Shown: piece by piece, positions 16,286 to 25,473 of the stretch
Layout: each line of letters begins with the position of its first letter
Numbering within the stretch: the first letter of the stretch is position 1
From: Deltaproteobacteria bacterium
GTDB taxonomy: Bacteria > CG2-30-53-67
Length of the DNA stretch: 64,000 bases
NCBI GenBank assembly: GCA_013151235.1
Contig: JAADIO010000019.1
Span: forward strand, 7,926-71,925
Direction of reading: 5' to 3'
The notes under the pieces: model-generated
What the model saw: only the letters and a program-made list of their open reading frames with translations
Told to the model about the DNA's origin: nothing
Database searches by the model: none
Program-made: the position numbers and the translations under genes

Positions 16286-16482
16286 GGGCGGTCTCCTTCC
16301 TAAATATAGTTGATGCCGGATCTTTATTTTTGCAATTTACGGTTCCATATGAAAAAAGATATATCAGGTCGAAAAGGAAACTCAATTAAGAAATATTTTG
16401 GAAGCTCCAAGTAGATTTTATGGATTCGCAAAGAGTTTACCAAACGTTGTTTTATTTTACGAAAAATGCTGAAAAAAATTTC

Positions 16483-16545
16483 TTGACATCGCCTTCGGAG
16501 ATCTATATATTAGCAACCCGTTATATCCCAGAATGTATTCCGGGT
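16483..16545 (+). promoter_or_regulatory. dsr operon promoter with downstream dyad
   Basis: TTGACA (16483-16488), 17-base spacer and TATATT (16506-16511) form a near-perfect sigma70 promoter; transcription should begin near 16518. A dyad CCCAGAAT-GT-ATTCCGGG (16527-16544) begins about ten bases after the start point and could be an operator or the first stem of the leader. The leader to the first gene is about 275 bases long and AT-rich, with no gene in it. The rest of the 16286-16794 gap shows nothing further. Confidence 0.6.
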
Positions 16546-16794
16546 AGTAGCTTGCGCTGTTTTACTTAAAGATCAAGATCAAAAAATCATCTGCAAGAAT
16601 ATGACGAAAGAACCAAGCTGATTTTTGCATTAGTATTTCGTTATATTCTTATGTCTGTGAATTCCGGTTTCGATCCTTGGTTTCCGTCTTAGCAGTGGAT
16701 GAAAGGTCGCCGGGTCCTGTCGCATTATTCGGGTTTTAAATGATCACATTTGTTTTTCCGATCCGAAGCTGTTTCCGGAGGGGCAATCGTTAAG

Positions 16795-17319
16795 ATGAAG
16801 TTGCAATCCTGCCTGAAAGCAAAGAGATCCGAGATTCTGACAAGATGGCACCGGGTGATCACCGATAGCTATTCCTCTGAGTCTGTTCCGTTTCTCAATA
16901 ATCCGGATCCCTTTGCCAATCCTGTTGGAACGACCCTTCTGAAATCGATGGAAACTCTTCTGGATGAACTTCTATCCGGAGCGTCTCCTGATCGGCTGGC
17001 TCCTGTCCTCGACCGGATTCTCCGCATCCGGGCCGTGCAGGATTTTCTCCCTTCCCAGGCGCTTGCCTTTCTTCCAGCTCTGAAGGATGTGGTCCGGGAG
17101 GTGATCGGAGAGGAGGAGACGGATCCGGTCTCCGAGGAGGTCAGGGAATTCGATGCATTGGTGGATCGGCTGACTCTCCTTGCCGTGGATATTTATGTGA
17201 AGTGCAGGGAGACCATTTATGAAATCCGGGTCCGGGAGTTCAAGGACCGGGCCTATAAACTCCTGGAACGAGCCGATCTGGTTTGTGCAGCCGCCCCGGA
17301 TTCTTCGGGAGGATTGTGA
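16795..17319 (+). CDS. RsbRD N-terminal domain-like protein
   Basis: 174 residues, fully helical, starting MKLQSCLKAKRSEILTRWHRVI. This is the pattern of the RsbRD N-terminal (globin-like, haem-free) sensor domain seen in a small protein that commonly precedes dsrM in sulfite-reducing bacteria. It is without an STAS output domain. A regulatory or assembly role for the membrane complex is suggested only by this conserved position. ATG 16795 is used; the frame is open to a TTG at 16750. dsrM follows after 51 bases. Confidence 0.7.
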   Translation: MKLQSCLKAKRSEILTRWHRVITDSYSSESVPFLNNPDPFANPVGTTLLKSMETLLDELLSGASPDRLAPVLDRILRIRAVQDFLPSQALAFLPALKDVVREVIGEEETDPVSEEVREFDALVDRLTLLAVDIYVKCRETIYEIRVREFKDRAYKLLERADLVCAAAPDSSGGL

Positions 17320-17370
17320 GGATTTGAAACCGGAAAACGAGAAGGACTATTTCAGAGAGGTAAACGTCAG

Positions 17371-18423
17371 ATGAGAATTTTGCTTCCTTTGATCGCAGTC
17401 GTTGTTCTGGGTGCCGTCGCATTTTTGGGGGTGCAGACAGCGGGTTTACAATACTTCTTCGGGGTTGTGATCCCTTATGCAGCACTGGCGATATTTTTGT
17501 TGGGCGTGATCTACAGGATTCTGAGGTGGGCGGCTTCTCCGGTTCCCTTCAGAATCCCGACGACCTGCGGCCAGGAGAAATCTCTTCCCTGGATCAAAAC
17601 GGATCCTCTGGAGAGCCCGAACGGCACGGCGGGTGTTATAGGCCGTATGGCGCTGGAGGTCTTTTTTTTCCGTTCCCTTTTCAGGAACCTGAAGTTCAGG
17701 TACAAGGCGGGCGATGGTTCAAATCCTTCCCTGACCTACCGCCGGACTCTCTGGCTCTGGCTCTTCGGTCTCACCTTCCACTGGTCCTTCCTCTTTGTTT
17801 TTGTCCGCCACCTTCGACTTTTTACACAGCCGATCCCCGCTTTTGTCTCGGCGATGAACGGCTGGGATGCAGGCCTTTCCAACATACTGCAACACTTTAA
17901 TGTGCCCCCGCTTCATCTTGTCAATATCGTCGGTGCACCTCCCCTGCTGATCTCCGATGTGATCCTTGTAACGGCCGTGACGCTCCTTTTCCTCCGGAGG
18001 GTCTTGATCCCGCAGGTCCGCTATATCTCTCTTCCCGCCGATTATTTTCCGCTGTTCCTCATTTTCGCGATTGCGCTGAGCGGGATCTGTATGCGCTATT
18101 TTTTCAAGGTCGATGTGATTCATATCAAGGAACTGACGATGGGACTTGCCACCTTTCATCCGGTCGTCCCGGAGGGGATCGACGCCATATTTTTTGTGCA
18201 TCTGCTTCTTGTCTGTACACTTTTTGCCTACTTTCCGTTCAGTAAGCTGGTCCATATGGCAGGGGTTTTTATGAGTCCTACGAGGAATCTGGCGAATAAC
18301 AGCCGGGCAAAAAGGCATGTGAATCCCTGGAATTACCCGGTCAAGCTGCACTCCTATGAAGAGTATGAGGATGAGTATAGGGAACTGATGAAGAAGGCAG
18401 GTATTCCCGTGGAGAAGGATTAG
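17371..18423 (+). CDS. dsrM: DsrM, menaquinol-linked cytochrome b subunit
   Basis: 350 residues with about six membrane segments and the NarI-like haem b histidines in FHWSFLFVFVRHLRLF and in FFVHLLLVCTLFAYFPFSKLVHM. DsrM oxidises or reduces the quinone pool and passes electrons to DsrK on the cytoplasmic side. The C-terminal tail (NPWNYPVKLHSYEEYEDEY) is typical of the family. The dsrK start follows 5 bases after the stop. No dsrJ, dsrO or dsrP is found nearby, so a two-subunit DsrMK complex is predicted. Confidence 0.9.
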   Translation: MRILLPLIAVVVLGAVAFLGVQTAGLQYFFGVVIPYAALAIFLLGVIYRILRWAASPVPFRIPTTCGQEKSLPWIKTDPLESPNGTAGVIGRMALEVFFFRSLFRNLKFRYKAGDGSNPSLTYRRTLWLWLFGLTFHWSFLFVFVRHLRLFTQPIPAFVSAMNGWDAGLSNILQHFNVPPLHLVNIVGAPPLLISDVILVTAVTLLFLRRVLIPQVRYISLPADYFPLFLIFAIALSGICMRYFFKVDVIHIKELTMGLATFHPVVPEGIDAIFFVHLLLVCTLFAYFPFSKLVHMAGVFMSPTRNLANNSRAKRHVNPWNYPVKLHSYEEYEDEYRELMKKAGIPVEKD

Positions 18424-18428
18424 AGACT

Positions 18429-20039
18429 ATGGCTAAATACGTTGAGAAACCGGAAGAAACCGCACTGATCAATCATCAACCTCCGAAAACCGGGTGGATG
18501 GAAACGCCGACGGAGTTCCGTCCGGGCAATTGGTGCTACGGCGGAAAACCCTCGGTACTTGAAGTGCTCGGGATTCCGAATCCGAGGGAGTGGAAGCCGA
18601 CGGATGAGGACTGGAAGCTTCCGGCAAACTGGAAGGAGATCATTTACGAAGGATTGAAGGATCGCCTGAGTAAATACAGATCGTTTAAAGTCTTTCTCGA
18701 CATCTGTGTTCGTTGCGGCGCCTGTGCGGATAAGTGCCACTTCTTTCTCGGGACCGGGGATCCGAAGAATATGCCCGTCCTTCGTGTGGAGCTTCTCCGT
18801 TCGGTTTACCGGAAGGATTTCACCCTGGCCGGAAAGATCCTCGGAAAAATTGCCGGGGCCCGGACCTTGACGAAGGATGTTGTGAAGGAGTGGTTTTCCT
18901 ACTATTACCAGTGTACGGAATGCCGCCGCTGTTCCGTGTTCTGCCCCTACGGGATTGATACGGCGGAGATCACGATGATGGCGCGGGAACTGCTTCACCT
19001 GGTCGGTGTCAATATCAACTGGGCGCTGGAACCGGCGGCCAAATGCTTTCAGACCGGGAACCATATGGGGCTCCAACCGCACACCTTCAAGGACAGTATT
19101 GATTCCCTTTGTGAAGACATCGAAGATATAACAGGGGTTCATATCGAGGTTCCGCTGAACAAGAAAGGGGCGGATGTCCTCTTTATTACGCCATCCGCCG
19201 ATGTCTTCGCGGACCCGGGGATCTACACCTTCATGGGGTATCTCCTCTTGTTTGAACATATCGGTTTGAATTATACCATGAGTACCTATGCCTCCGAGGG
19301 CGGGAATTTCGGTCTCTTTAATTCCCAGGAGATCATGAAACGATTAAATGCCAAAATGTACGCGGAGGCAAAGAGGTTAGGTGTGAAGTGGATTCTGGGC
19401 GGGGAATGCGGACACATGTGGCGGGTGGTCCATCAATACATGGATACGATGAACGGCCCCGCAGACTTCCTGGAGGTGCCGGTCTCTCCGGTTACGGGGA
19501 CACGATTCGATAACGCCGCCTCCACCAAAATGGTACACATCGCTGAATTTACCGCCGACCTTATTAAACATAACAAGTTGAAACTCGATCCGAGCCGGAA
19601 CAACCACCGAAAGACGACCTTCCATGATTCCTGCAATCCCGCCCGTGCGATGGGCATTCTTGAAGAACCGAGATACATCCTGAAACATGTCTGCAACCAC
19701 TTCACCGAGATGCCGAAAAACACGATTCGGGAGAAGACCTTCTGCTGCGGAAGCGGGACAGGACTGAATACGGACGAGTACATGGATATCCGGATGCGGG
19801 GCGGGCTTCCCCGCGCGAACGCAGTCCGGCATGTCCATGAGCAAAACGATGTCGATCTTTTGACCTGTATCTGTGCTATTGATCGGGCGACCCTCACCCC
19901 TCTGATGCGGTACTGGGTTCCCGGCGTGGAGGTCTCCGGCCTGCATGAGCTGGTCGGGAATGCCCTCGTGATGGAGGGGGAACAGGAACGGAGCACCGAT
20001 TTGCGGGAAGATCCTCTGGAGGGGATGGAGGATGTTTAG
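18429..20039 (+). CDS. dsrK: DsrK, iron-sulfur subunit with HdrD-like catalytic domain
   Basis: 536 residues. Two [4Fe-4S] ferredoxin motifs lie near 95-185 (CVRCGACADKCHF and CTECRRCSVFCPYG). The C-terminal half carries the heterodisulfide-reductase-like cysteine motifs: GGECGHMW, HDSCNPAR, and FCCGSGTG, which hold the special cubane that reduces disulfides. The accepted substrate is the DsrC trisulfide or disulfide, and dsrC is the next gene. Membrane attachment is through DsrM. Confidence 0.93.
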   Translation: MAKYVEKPEETALINHQPPKTGWMETPTEFRPGNWCYGGKPSVLEVLGIPNPREWKPTDEDWKLPANWKEIIYEGLKDRLSKYRSFKVFLDICVRCGACADKCHFFLGTGDPKNMPVLRVELLRSVYRKDFTLAGKILGKIAGARTLTKDVVKEWFSYYYQCTECRRCSVFCPYGIDTAEITMMARELLHLVGVNINWALEPAAKCFQTGNHMGLQPHTFKDSIDSLCEDIEDITGVHIEVPLNKKGADVLFITPSADVFADPGIYTFMGYLLLFEHIGLNYTMSTYASEGGNFGLFNSQEIMKRLNAKMYAEAKRLGVKWILGGECGHMWRVVHQYMDTMNGPADFLEVPVSPVTGTRFDNAASTKMVHIAEFTADLIKHNKLKLDPSRNNHRKTTFHDSCNPARAMGILEEPRYILKHVCNHFTEMPKNTIREKTFCCGSGTGLNTDEYMDIRMRGGLPRANAVRHVHEQNDVDLLTCICAIDRATLTPLMRYWVPGVEVSGLHELVGNALVMEGEQERSTDLREDPLEGMEDV

Positions 20040-20043
20040 CCGG

Positions 20044-20057
20044 GCCGGATATCCGGC
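20044..20057. terminator. Short palindrome between dsrK and dsrC
   Basis: GCCGGATATCCGGC is a perfect 14-base palindrome starting 4 bases after the dsrK stop. There is no T-run behind it, so it is more likely an mRNA-stability or attenuation element separating dsrK from the more highly needed dsrC than a full terminator. Confidence 0.35.
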
Positions 20058-20146
20058 TTCATCCGGTGGACAATAATTCAAAATTATGAGAAGAGGTTTG
20101 GACCTCTTGATTTTCTTTAATCACACATGTTATGGAGGATTCAAGA

Positions 20147-20482
20147 ATGGCAACACTTGAAGTCAATGGAAAACAGTATGAACTGGATGAAGACGGTTTT
20201 CTGGCGGACATGAGCGAATGGAATGAGGACATTGCCGTTGCTCTGGCCAAGACCGAAAGCGTTGAAATGACCGAAGCCCATTGGGAGGTCGTCAATTTTC
20301 TGCGTGACTATTATGCCGAGTACAAAATTGCTCCTATGATCCGGATTCTGACCAAGGCGATCGGTAAGAAGCTGGGCAAGGAGAAAGGGAACACCAAGTA
20401 TCTCTACGAGCTCTACCCGGCGGGACCGGCCAAGCAGGCCTGTAAAATTGCAGGGCTGCCCAAACCGACCGGTTGTGTGTAA
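20147..20482 (+). CDS. dsrC: DsrC, sulfur carrier and substrate protein
   Basis: 111 residues of the DsrC/TusE family with the family segment WNEDIAVALAK and the flexible C-terminal arm ending KQACKIAGLPKPTGCV. Both redox cysteines (about 99 and 110, ten residues apart) are present, so this is a true DsrC able to carry sulfite-derived sulfur as a trisulfide between DsrAB and DsrK. ATG 20147 is chosen for GGAGG 9 bases upstream. Confidence 0.95.
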   Translation: MATLEVNGKQYELDEDGFLADMSEWNEDIAVALAKTESVEMTEAHWEVVNFLRDYYAEYKIAPMIRILTKAIGKKLGKEKGNTKYLYELYPAGPAKQACKIAGLPKPTGCV

Positions 20483-20490
20483 AAGCAGAC

Positions 20491-20515
20491 GGCGGGGTTC
20501 CTCCCGCCTTATTAT
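20491..20515 (+). terminator. Terminator or attenuator after dsrC
   Basis: GGCGGG (20491-20496), loop and CCCGCC (20503-20508) form a GC stem followed by TTATTATTT. The weak T-run suggests partial termination, which would give dsrC more transcript than dsrEFH behind it. Confidence 0.55.
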
Positions 20516-20668
20516 TTCGATAAGAAAAGACCGGAGGGGGATGTTGAATCGTCGTCCCCGGTTACTCAAACGTACCTTTGCAGGCTGAGGGGGTACGGGG
20601 AATGGCGGGCTCTTTCGGGTTCATGTGGAAGAGCAACGATATCTTTTTATACTTATGATGGAGGGGAG

Positions 20669-21025
20669 ATGAAATTCGGAATTCTCATTCAGGAAGGCCC
20701 CTATAATCACCAGGCTTCGGATAGCGCTTATAATTTCATCCAGGCGTCACTGGAGAAAGGGCACGAGATCACCGGCGTATTCTTCTATAATGACGGTGTC
20801 ATCAATACCACGAAGCTGATGGACATCCCTGCAGACGACCGGCACATCAGTAAACGCTGGTCTGAGTTGGGGGCGAAGGGGATCCAGTTAATCGTCTGCG
20901 TGGCGGCGGCCAAACGGCGGGGGATCAATCCCGACGTGTTGATTGATAATGCCCGTATCGACGGACTGGGGCAGCTCAGTGAGCTTTGTATTGAATCCGA
21001 CCGATTGATCACGTTCGGTGACTGA
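20669..21025 (+). CDS. dsrE: DsrE, sulfurtransferase subunit
   Basis: 118 residues: MKFGILIQEGPYNHQASDSA at the start, GVFFYNDGVINTT in the middle and the active-site cysteine in QLIVCVAAAKRRGI. The Cys is the one that carries persulfide in Allochromatium DsrE and TusD. Together with DsrF and DsrH it forms the hexamer that hands sulfur to DsrC, mainly known from sulfur oxidisers. GAGGGGAG precedes the start. Confidence 0.92.
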   Translation: MKFGILIQEGPYNHQASDSAYNFIQASLEKGHEITGVFFYNDGVINTTKLMDIPADDRHISKRWSELGAKGIQLIVCVAAAKRRGINPDVLIDNARIDGLGQLSELCIESDRLITFGD

Positions 21026-21053
21026 TCGTCTCAGAAAGGAGCCGGAGACTCAA

Positions 21054-21425
21054 ATGGAAGAACAAGCGCCAAGGAAAATTATGTTTGTGAATCGAAAGGC
21101 ACCGCATGGTTCCATCTATGCCTACGAAGGACTGGAAGTCATTCTCATCTTTGGGGCCTATGACCAGGAAATCAGCGCTGCATTTCTGGATGATGCCGTC
21201 CTTTCGTTGAAAAAAGGTCAGGATACATCTGAAATCGGGACCAAGGAGTTTTCTGCGACCTTCCGTGTGTTGGAAGCCTACGGGGTGGAAAACCGTTACG
21301 TGGAGAGGGAATCTCTGGAACAGCGCGGGCTGACGGAGGAAGACTTGGTCATGGATGTGGACGTTGTTGATGGAGCGACCCTCCGGAAATATATGGGAGA
21401 ACAAGACGTCCTGCTGCCCTTTTAG
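21054..21425 (+). CDS. dsrF: DsrF, sulfurtransferase subunit
   Basis: 123 residues with RKAPHGSIYAYEGLEVILIF and LKKGQDTSEIGTKEF, the DsrF/TusC signature. No active-site Cys is present, as usual for DsrF. ATG 21054 after AAAGGAG is preferred; an in-frame GTG at 21018 would overlap the end of dsrE. A paralogue lies at 30323-30688 on the other strand. Confidence 0.9.
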   Translation: MEEQAPRKIMFVNRKAPHGSIYAYEGLEVILIFGAYDQEISAAFLDDAVLSLKKGQDTSEIGTKEFSATFRVLEAYGVENRYVERESLEQRGLTEEDLVMDVDVVDGATLRKYMGEQDVLLPF

Positions 21426-21455
21426 TGATGTGGATACCTGCAAGGAGGAAGAACA

Positions 21456-21749
21456 TTGCTGCATATCGTGAATAAATCACCATTTAAATACAGAAATCTG
21501 GATACCTGCGTACGCGTCTCTGAGAAAGAGGACCCAATCATTCTCATTGAAGATGGTGTCTACGCCGCCCTGAAGGGGTCCAGTATTGAAGGGCTCATGA
21601 AGAAGACCCTGGAGGACCACCCTGTTTTTGCAATCCGGGCGGATCTCAAGGCCCGGGGAATCGACGAGGTTATGGAGGGGGTAGAAGTCTGTGATTACTC
21701 CTGCTTTGTGGATATGGTGGAAAAGCATGTCCCCTATTCCTGGCTTTGA
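21456..21749 (+). CDS. dsrH: DsrH, sulfurtransferase subunit
   Basis: 97 residues starting at TTG 21456, seven bases after AAGGAGG. It has MLHIVNKSPF, DPIILIEDGVYAA and a C-terminal VEVCDYSCFVDMVEKH. This is the DsrH/TusB fold; the Cys in EVCDYS corresponds to the place of a conserved Cys in some DsrH proteins. The HEAT gene starts 6 bases after the stop, so it is cotranscribed. Confidence 0.88.
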   Translation: MLHIVNKSPFKYRNLDTCVRVSEKEDPIILIEDGVYAALKGSSIEGLMKKTLEDHPVFAIRADLKARGIDEVMEGVEVCDYSCFVDMVEKHVPYSWL

Positions 21750-21755
21750 GTCTGG

Positions 21756-22409
21756 ATGAGGAATGACAAAGCGGCGGCGAAGAAGCTGCTTCGGGAAGGC
21801 CGTTACCCGGAAATTCTCAGTCGTCTTGGAGAGAAGCGAAGGACCGTTCGTCTGCTCCGGTCTCTCCTGTATGAAGATGAACGGATCATAAAATGGCGGG
21901 CCGTGACCATGTTCGGCCGGTTGGCCCGGGAAAACCCGGAACTGATCATTCCGGAAGTGGATCGACTCATCTGGTCCCTGAATGATGAAGCCGGGAGTAT
22001 TGGACGAAGCGCACCGGAAACCCTGGGTGAAATTGCCCGGAACAATGCACGGATCGCCCGGGATGGGGGAAAGGTCGTTGTTCACTACATTGAAGATACA
22101 GAGACCTGCCGTCCTCCGAACCGGAATCTCGAAATTCTTGTCGGTGTCCTCTGGGCGATAGGGAGAATCGGTGAACGGCGGCCGGAGGAGGTGGAGGAGG
22201 TCCTTACAACGGTCGAGAGCTTCTGTAAAGACCCGGACGCCAATGTCCGGGGGCATGCTCTCTGGGCTCTTGGACGAACGCGGGTGGCCGGATTTATTGA
22301 ATCGATTCGAAATTGCATGGATGACGCCGGCAGTGTAATTATCTACGAAGATGAATGGTTAAGGTCTTGTACCGTGGGACAACTCGCGCAGGACGCTTTG
22401 CGACAATAG
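21756..22409 (+). CDS. HEAT-repeat protein of the dsr locus
   Basis: 217 residues with four to five HEAT-like helical pairs: IIKWRAVTMFGRLARENPEL, SIGRSAPETLGEIARN, and VRGHALWALGRTRV. Proteins of this type (DVU0298-like) occur near dsr genes in sulfate reducers. It probably acts as a scaffold or as an assembly or insertion factor; nothing catalytic is visible. The same protein class occurs again in the chemosensory locus but much longer. Confidence 0.7.
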   Translation: MRNDKAAAKKLLREGRYPEILSRLGEKRRTVRLLRSLLYEDERIIKWRAVTMFGRLARENPELIIPEVDRLIWSLNDEAGSIGRSAPETLGEIARNNARIARDGGKVVVHYIEDTETCRPPNRNLEILVGVLWAIGRIGERRPEEVEEVLTTVESFCKDPDANVRGHALWALGRTRVAGFIESIRNCMDDAGSVIIYEDEWLRSCTVGQLAQDALRQ

Positions 22410-22547
22410 AAACAGCCGGGCGAACAAGTCGCCTGAAAATGATACGGAAAGGGTGACAACAAAAAAGGTGAAGAAGTGTGAATTTTTATCATTATTTTTT
22501 CCCTCTGGATTCTACTGCGGAGGGGCGGAGGAAAGGAGAGCTACGGT

Positions 22548-23768
22548 ATGGCAGATCAAAAATTAAGAGAAACTCCTCTTCTTGACGAGTTGAAGAAAGG
22601 CCCCTGGCCGAGTTTCGTCAACGACATGAAGAAGATGGCCGAACGGAAACCGATGATCAATGATCTTCTGGGACAGCTTGAGCTTTCTTACAAGGAGAAA
22701 AAGGGGCATTGGAAGCATGGTGGGCTCGTTGGCGTCATGGGATACGGCGGCGGGGTCATTGGGCGTTATTCCGATGCCGCCGAGCAGTTCCCCGCCTGTG
22801 CGCATTTCCATACCATTCGTGTGAACCAGCCTTCCGGATGGTTTTACACTTCTGCGGCTCTCCGTGAACTTTGTGATATCTGGGACCGGCATGGATCGGG
22901 TATGACGAACATGCATGGATCCACGGGCGACTGCGTCTTCCTGGGAACGACCACGGACGAGCTGGAGCCGATCTTTGCCGAGCTGACCGCCAAGGACTGG
23001 GATTTGGGCGGGTCCGGCTCCGATGTCCGGACGCCGAGCTGCTGTAACGGGATGGCCCGCTGTGAATATGCCTGCTACGATACCATGGATGCCTGTTATA
23101 ACTTTACCATGGAGTATCAGGATGAGCTGCATCGTCCGGCCTTCCCTTATAAATGGAAGTTCAAATTCTCCGGTTGTCCCAATGATTGCGTGGCCTCGAT
23201 TGCCCGTTCCGATATGTCCGTGATCGGGACTTGGCGGGATGATATCCGGATCGATCAGGCTGCCGTGCAAGAATATGCCGACAGCGGCATGGAGATTCGT
23301 TCGGATGTGATTCGCAAATGTCCGACCTCCTGCATGAGCTACGACGGCAAGGAGATCACGATCGACAACAAGAACTGCACTCGCTGCATGCACTGCATCA
23401 ATGTCATGCCCAAAGCCCTTCGGCCCGGACTGGACAAGGGGGCGACGCTGCTGATCGGTGCCAAGGCCCCGATTATTGAAGGAGCGCTTCTCGCCACGGT
23501 TCTCGTTCCCTTTATCAAGATGGACAAGGAGGATGATTACCAGGAATTCAAGGACCTGATCGAGCGGATCTGGGATTTCTGGGATGACCATGGTGTGAAT
23601 CGTGAACGGATCGGTGAATGTATTGAGCGTGTAGGGCTGGGGAATTTCCTCGAAGCAATCGAGGCCGATCCTCTGCCGGAGCATGTCAAGCATCCTCGTA
23701 CGAACCCCTACATCTTCTACGATGAATATTTTGAGGAAGTGGATGACGCCGAGGCGGAGAAAGCATGA
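22548..23768 (+). CDS. dsrA: DsrA, dissimilatory sulfite reductase alpha subunit
   Basis: 406 residues. The siroheme-[4Fe-4S] motif C-X5-C is in CNGMARC and C-X3-C in CPNDC; the ferredoxin insert is [13 protein letters not shown], all typical of DsrA. It forms the alpha2beta2 enzyme with DsrB and DsrC, reducing sulfite to a DsrC trisulfide or working in reverse. The start has GGAGAG close upstream and the 138-base gap before it may contain a separate promoter. Oxidative or reductive type cannot be told by eye. Confidence 0.97.
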   Translation: MADQKLRETPLLDELKKGPWPSFVNDMKKMAERKPMINDLLGQLELSYKEKKGHWKHGGLVGVMGYGGGVIGRYSDAAEQFPACAHFHTIRVNQPSGWFYTSAALRELCDIWDRHGSGMTNMHGSTGDCVFLGTTTDELEPIFAELTAKDWDLGGSGSDVRTPSCCNGMARCEYACYDTMDACYNFTMEYQDELHRPAFPYKWKFKFSGCPNDCVASIARSDMSVIGTWRDDIRIDQAAVQEYADSGMEIRSDVIRKCPTSCMSYDGKEITIDNKNCTRCMHCINVMPKALRPGLDKGATLLIGAKAPIIEGALLATVLVPFIKMDKEDDYQEFKDLIERIWDFWDDHGVNRERIGECIERVGLGNFLEAIEADPLPEHVKHPRTNPYIFYDEYFEEVDDAEAEKA

Positions 23769-23845
23769 TGCTTTCGGCAGGCAGTGGGGAGAATGCAAAG
23801 AGATAACGATTTTGAATTGATCATACACATTAGGAGGAAAAGGAA

Positions 23846-24931
23846 ATGGCTGAACCTGCAGCACCGAGAAAAACCGATATCGGACCGCCTCAATATGACC
23901 AGTTTCTCCATCCGGTCATTAAGAAGAACTACGGAAAGTGGAAATACCACGAGATTCTGAAACCGGGCGTCATGGTCCATGTCTCCGAAACGGGCGACAA
24001 GATCTATTCTATTCGTGTGGGGTCCCCCCGCCTGATCAGTGTCGATGTGATTCGGATGTTTGCCGATATGGCCGACAAGTATTGTGACGGATATCTTCGT
24101 TTTACGAGCCGGAACAATGTCGAGTTCCTGACCGACAAGGAAGGGAATATCGATCCTCTGATCAAGGACATTCAGGCCAACGGTTTTCCCGTGGGCGGAA
24201 CGGGAAACTCCATTTCAAATATTATTCACACCCAGGGATGGGTTCATTGTCACTCTGCGGCAACCGATGTTTCTGGTGTGGTGAAAGCGACGATGGACGA
24301 CCTCTATGAGTACTTTGTGGAGATGAAACTTCCCCACAAGATCAAGATTGCGGCGGCTTGCTGCCTCAATATGTGTGGGGCCGTTCACTGCTCCGATATT
24401 GCCATTCTGGGGATTCACCGGCGTCCGCCTCAGATCGACGACGCGCAAGTTTCAAACGTCTGTGAGATTCCGACGACCGTTTCGTCCTGTCCCACGGCGG
24501 CGATTCGTCCGACGACGGTTGAAGGCAAGCAGACCGTCAAGGTTGACGGCGACCGGTGCATGTTCTGTGCGAACTGCTACACGGTCTGCCCGGCCATGCC
24601 GATTGCCGATCCGCTGAACGACGGCATCTCGATCTGGGTCGGCGGCAAGGTCTCCAATGCCCGTTCGGAGCCTATGTTCACGAAGCTGGCGGTTCCCTTT
24701 ATTCCGAACAATCCGCCCCGCTGGCCGGAAGTGACTGAGGCGATCAAGAAGATCGTTGAGGTCTATGCCGCCGGTGCACAGCGTTACGAACGGCTTGGGG
24801 AATGGATTGACCGTATCGGCTGGCCGCAATTCTTTGATCTGACCGGATTTGAATTCACGAAATATCATATTGATGATTTCAGGCATGCAGGCGAGACCTT
24901 CCATCGGTCCGCCCAGATCAAATTCAAATAG
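23846..24931 (+). CDS. dsrB: DsrB, dissimilatory sulfite reductase beta subunit
   Basis: 361 residues with [17 protein letters not shown], the siroheme-cluster ligands in [17 protein letters not shown], and a ferredoxin motif [15 protein letters not shown]. DsrB binds the catalytically active siroheme. A clear AGGAGG ribosome binding site precedes the ATG. dsrD starts 10 bases after the stop. Confidence 0.97.
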   Translation: MAEPAAPRKTDIGPPQYDQFLHPVIKKNYGKWKYHEILKPGVMVHVSETGDKIYSIRVGSPRLISVDVIRMFADMADKYCDGYLRFTSRNNVEFLTDKEGNIDPLIKDIQANGFPVGGTGNSISNIIHTQGWVHCHSAATDVSGVVKATMDDLYEYFVEMKLPHKIKIAAACCLNMCGAVHCSDIAILGIHRRPPQIDDAQVSNVCEIPTTVSSCPTAAIRPTTVEGKQTVKVDGDRCMFCANCYTVCPAMPIADPLNDGISIWVGGKVSNARSEPMFTKLAVPFIPNNPPRWPEVTEAIKKIVEVYAAGAQRYERLGEWIDRIGWPQFFDLTGFEFTKYHIDDFRHAGETFHRSAQIKFK

Positions 24932-24941
24932 GAGAATGATT

Positions 24942-25187
24942 ATGTCGGAAATGACGACCGAGCAGATTGCGGATGAGATGTTCAACCTGGTGAAGGAGTA
25001 TGCAGGGAAGAAGCGTTTCAAGGCGACCGACCTCACCAAAGAAGTTATTGCCAAGCATGGTGACAGTGTCAACAAAAAGGCCTGCAAGGCAGCGCTTCGT
25101 ACCTTAATGGATTCCGGACGCTGTGTTTACGGCTATGCCGGTGGGAGTTTTATTTCACTTCCCGGGATAGAAGGTGCAGCCAAGTAA
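24942..25187 (+). CDS. dsrD: DsrD, allosteric activator of DsrAB
   Basis: 81 residues with a winged-helix layout: TEQIADEMFNLVKEYAGKKR, FKATDLTKEVIAKHG, KKACKAALRTLMDSGRCVY and a closing GGSFISLPG. DsrD is found in organisms that reduce sulfite and raises DsrAB turnover. Its position directly after dsrB is the canonical one. Starting ATG 24942 has AGGAG 9 bases upstream. Confidence 0.93.
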   Translation: MSEMTTEQIADEMFNLVKEYAGKKRFKATDLTKEVIAKHGDSVNKKACKAALRTLMDSGRCVYGYAGGSFISLPGIEGAAK

Positions 25188-25242
25188 TCAAGGCGCTTTC
25201 ATCGGACTGATCTTATGATTCGTTATTGAATGTGTTTGAACG

Positions 25243-25337
25243 GATAGCCGGTCGACGCGGGACCCAAGGTCGGCTCTGTCGGGTGTCCGGCTATCTTTTC
25301 CTCTTTTGCGGAACAAAGTTCCGCAAAAGAGGAAAAG
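25243..25337. terminator. Nested strong hairpins between dsrD and dsrL-like gene
   Basis: GATAGCCGG (25243-25251) pairs with CCGGCTATC (25287-25295). Right after it, a perfect 20-base stem (25295-25314 with 25318-25337, loop AAA) begins CTTTTCCTCTTTTGCG. The right arm is A-rich, not T-rich, so this is a weak terminator on the plus strand but would end with a T-run on the minus strand. It may act as a processing or stability element splitting the dsr transcript. The rest of this 286-base gap shows nothing else until AAGGAG at 25461. Confidence 0.65.
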
Positions 25338-25473
25338 CAGACGTACAGGCTGGTCAGTGAGTGTGTAGATTGTCAACCCTCCGGGATCGTAATAAAGCCT
25401 CAGACAATGTAACCGTAAAGAAGGGATTGCAAGGCAATCATATTCAGGTAACCTTTTAAATAAGGAGTGTATT

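Noticed and set aside
17690-17740. GGTTCAAATCC as the T-arm of a tRNA
   Set aside because: It is inside dsrM and no acceptor stem or anticodon arm can be drawn around it.
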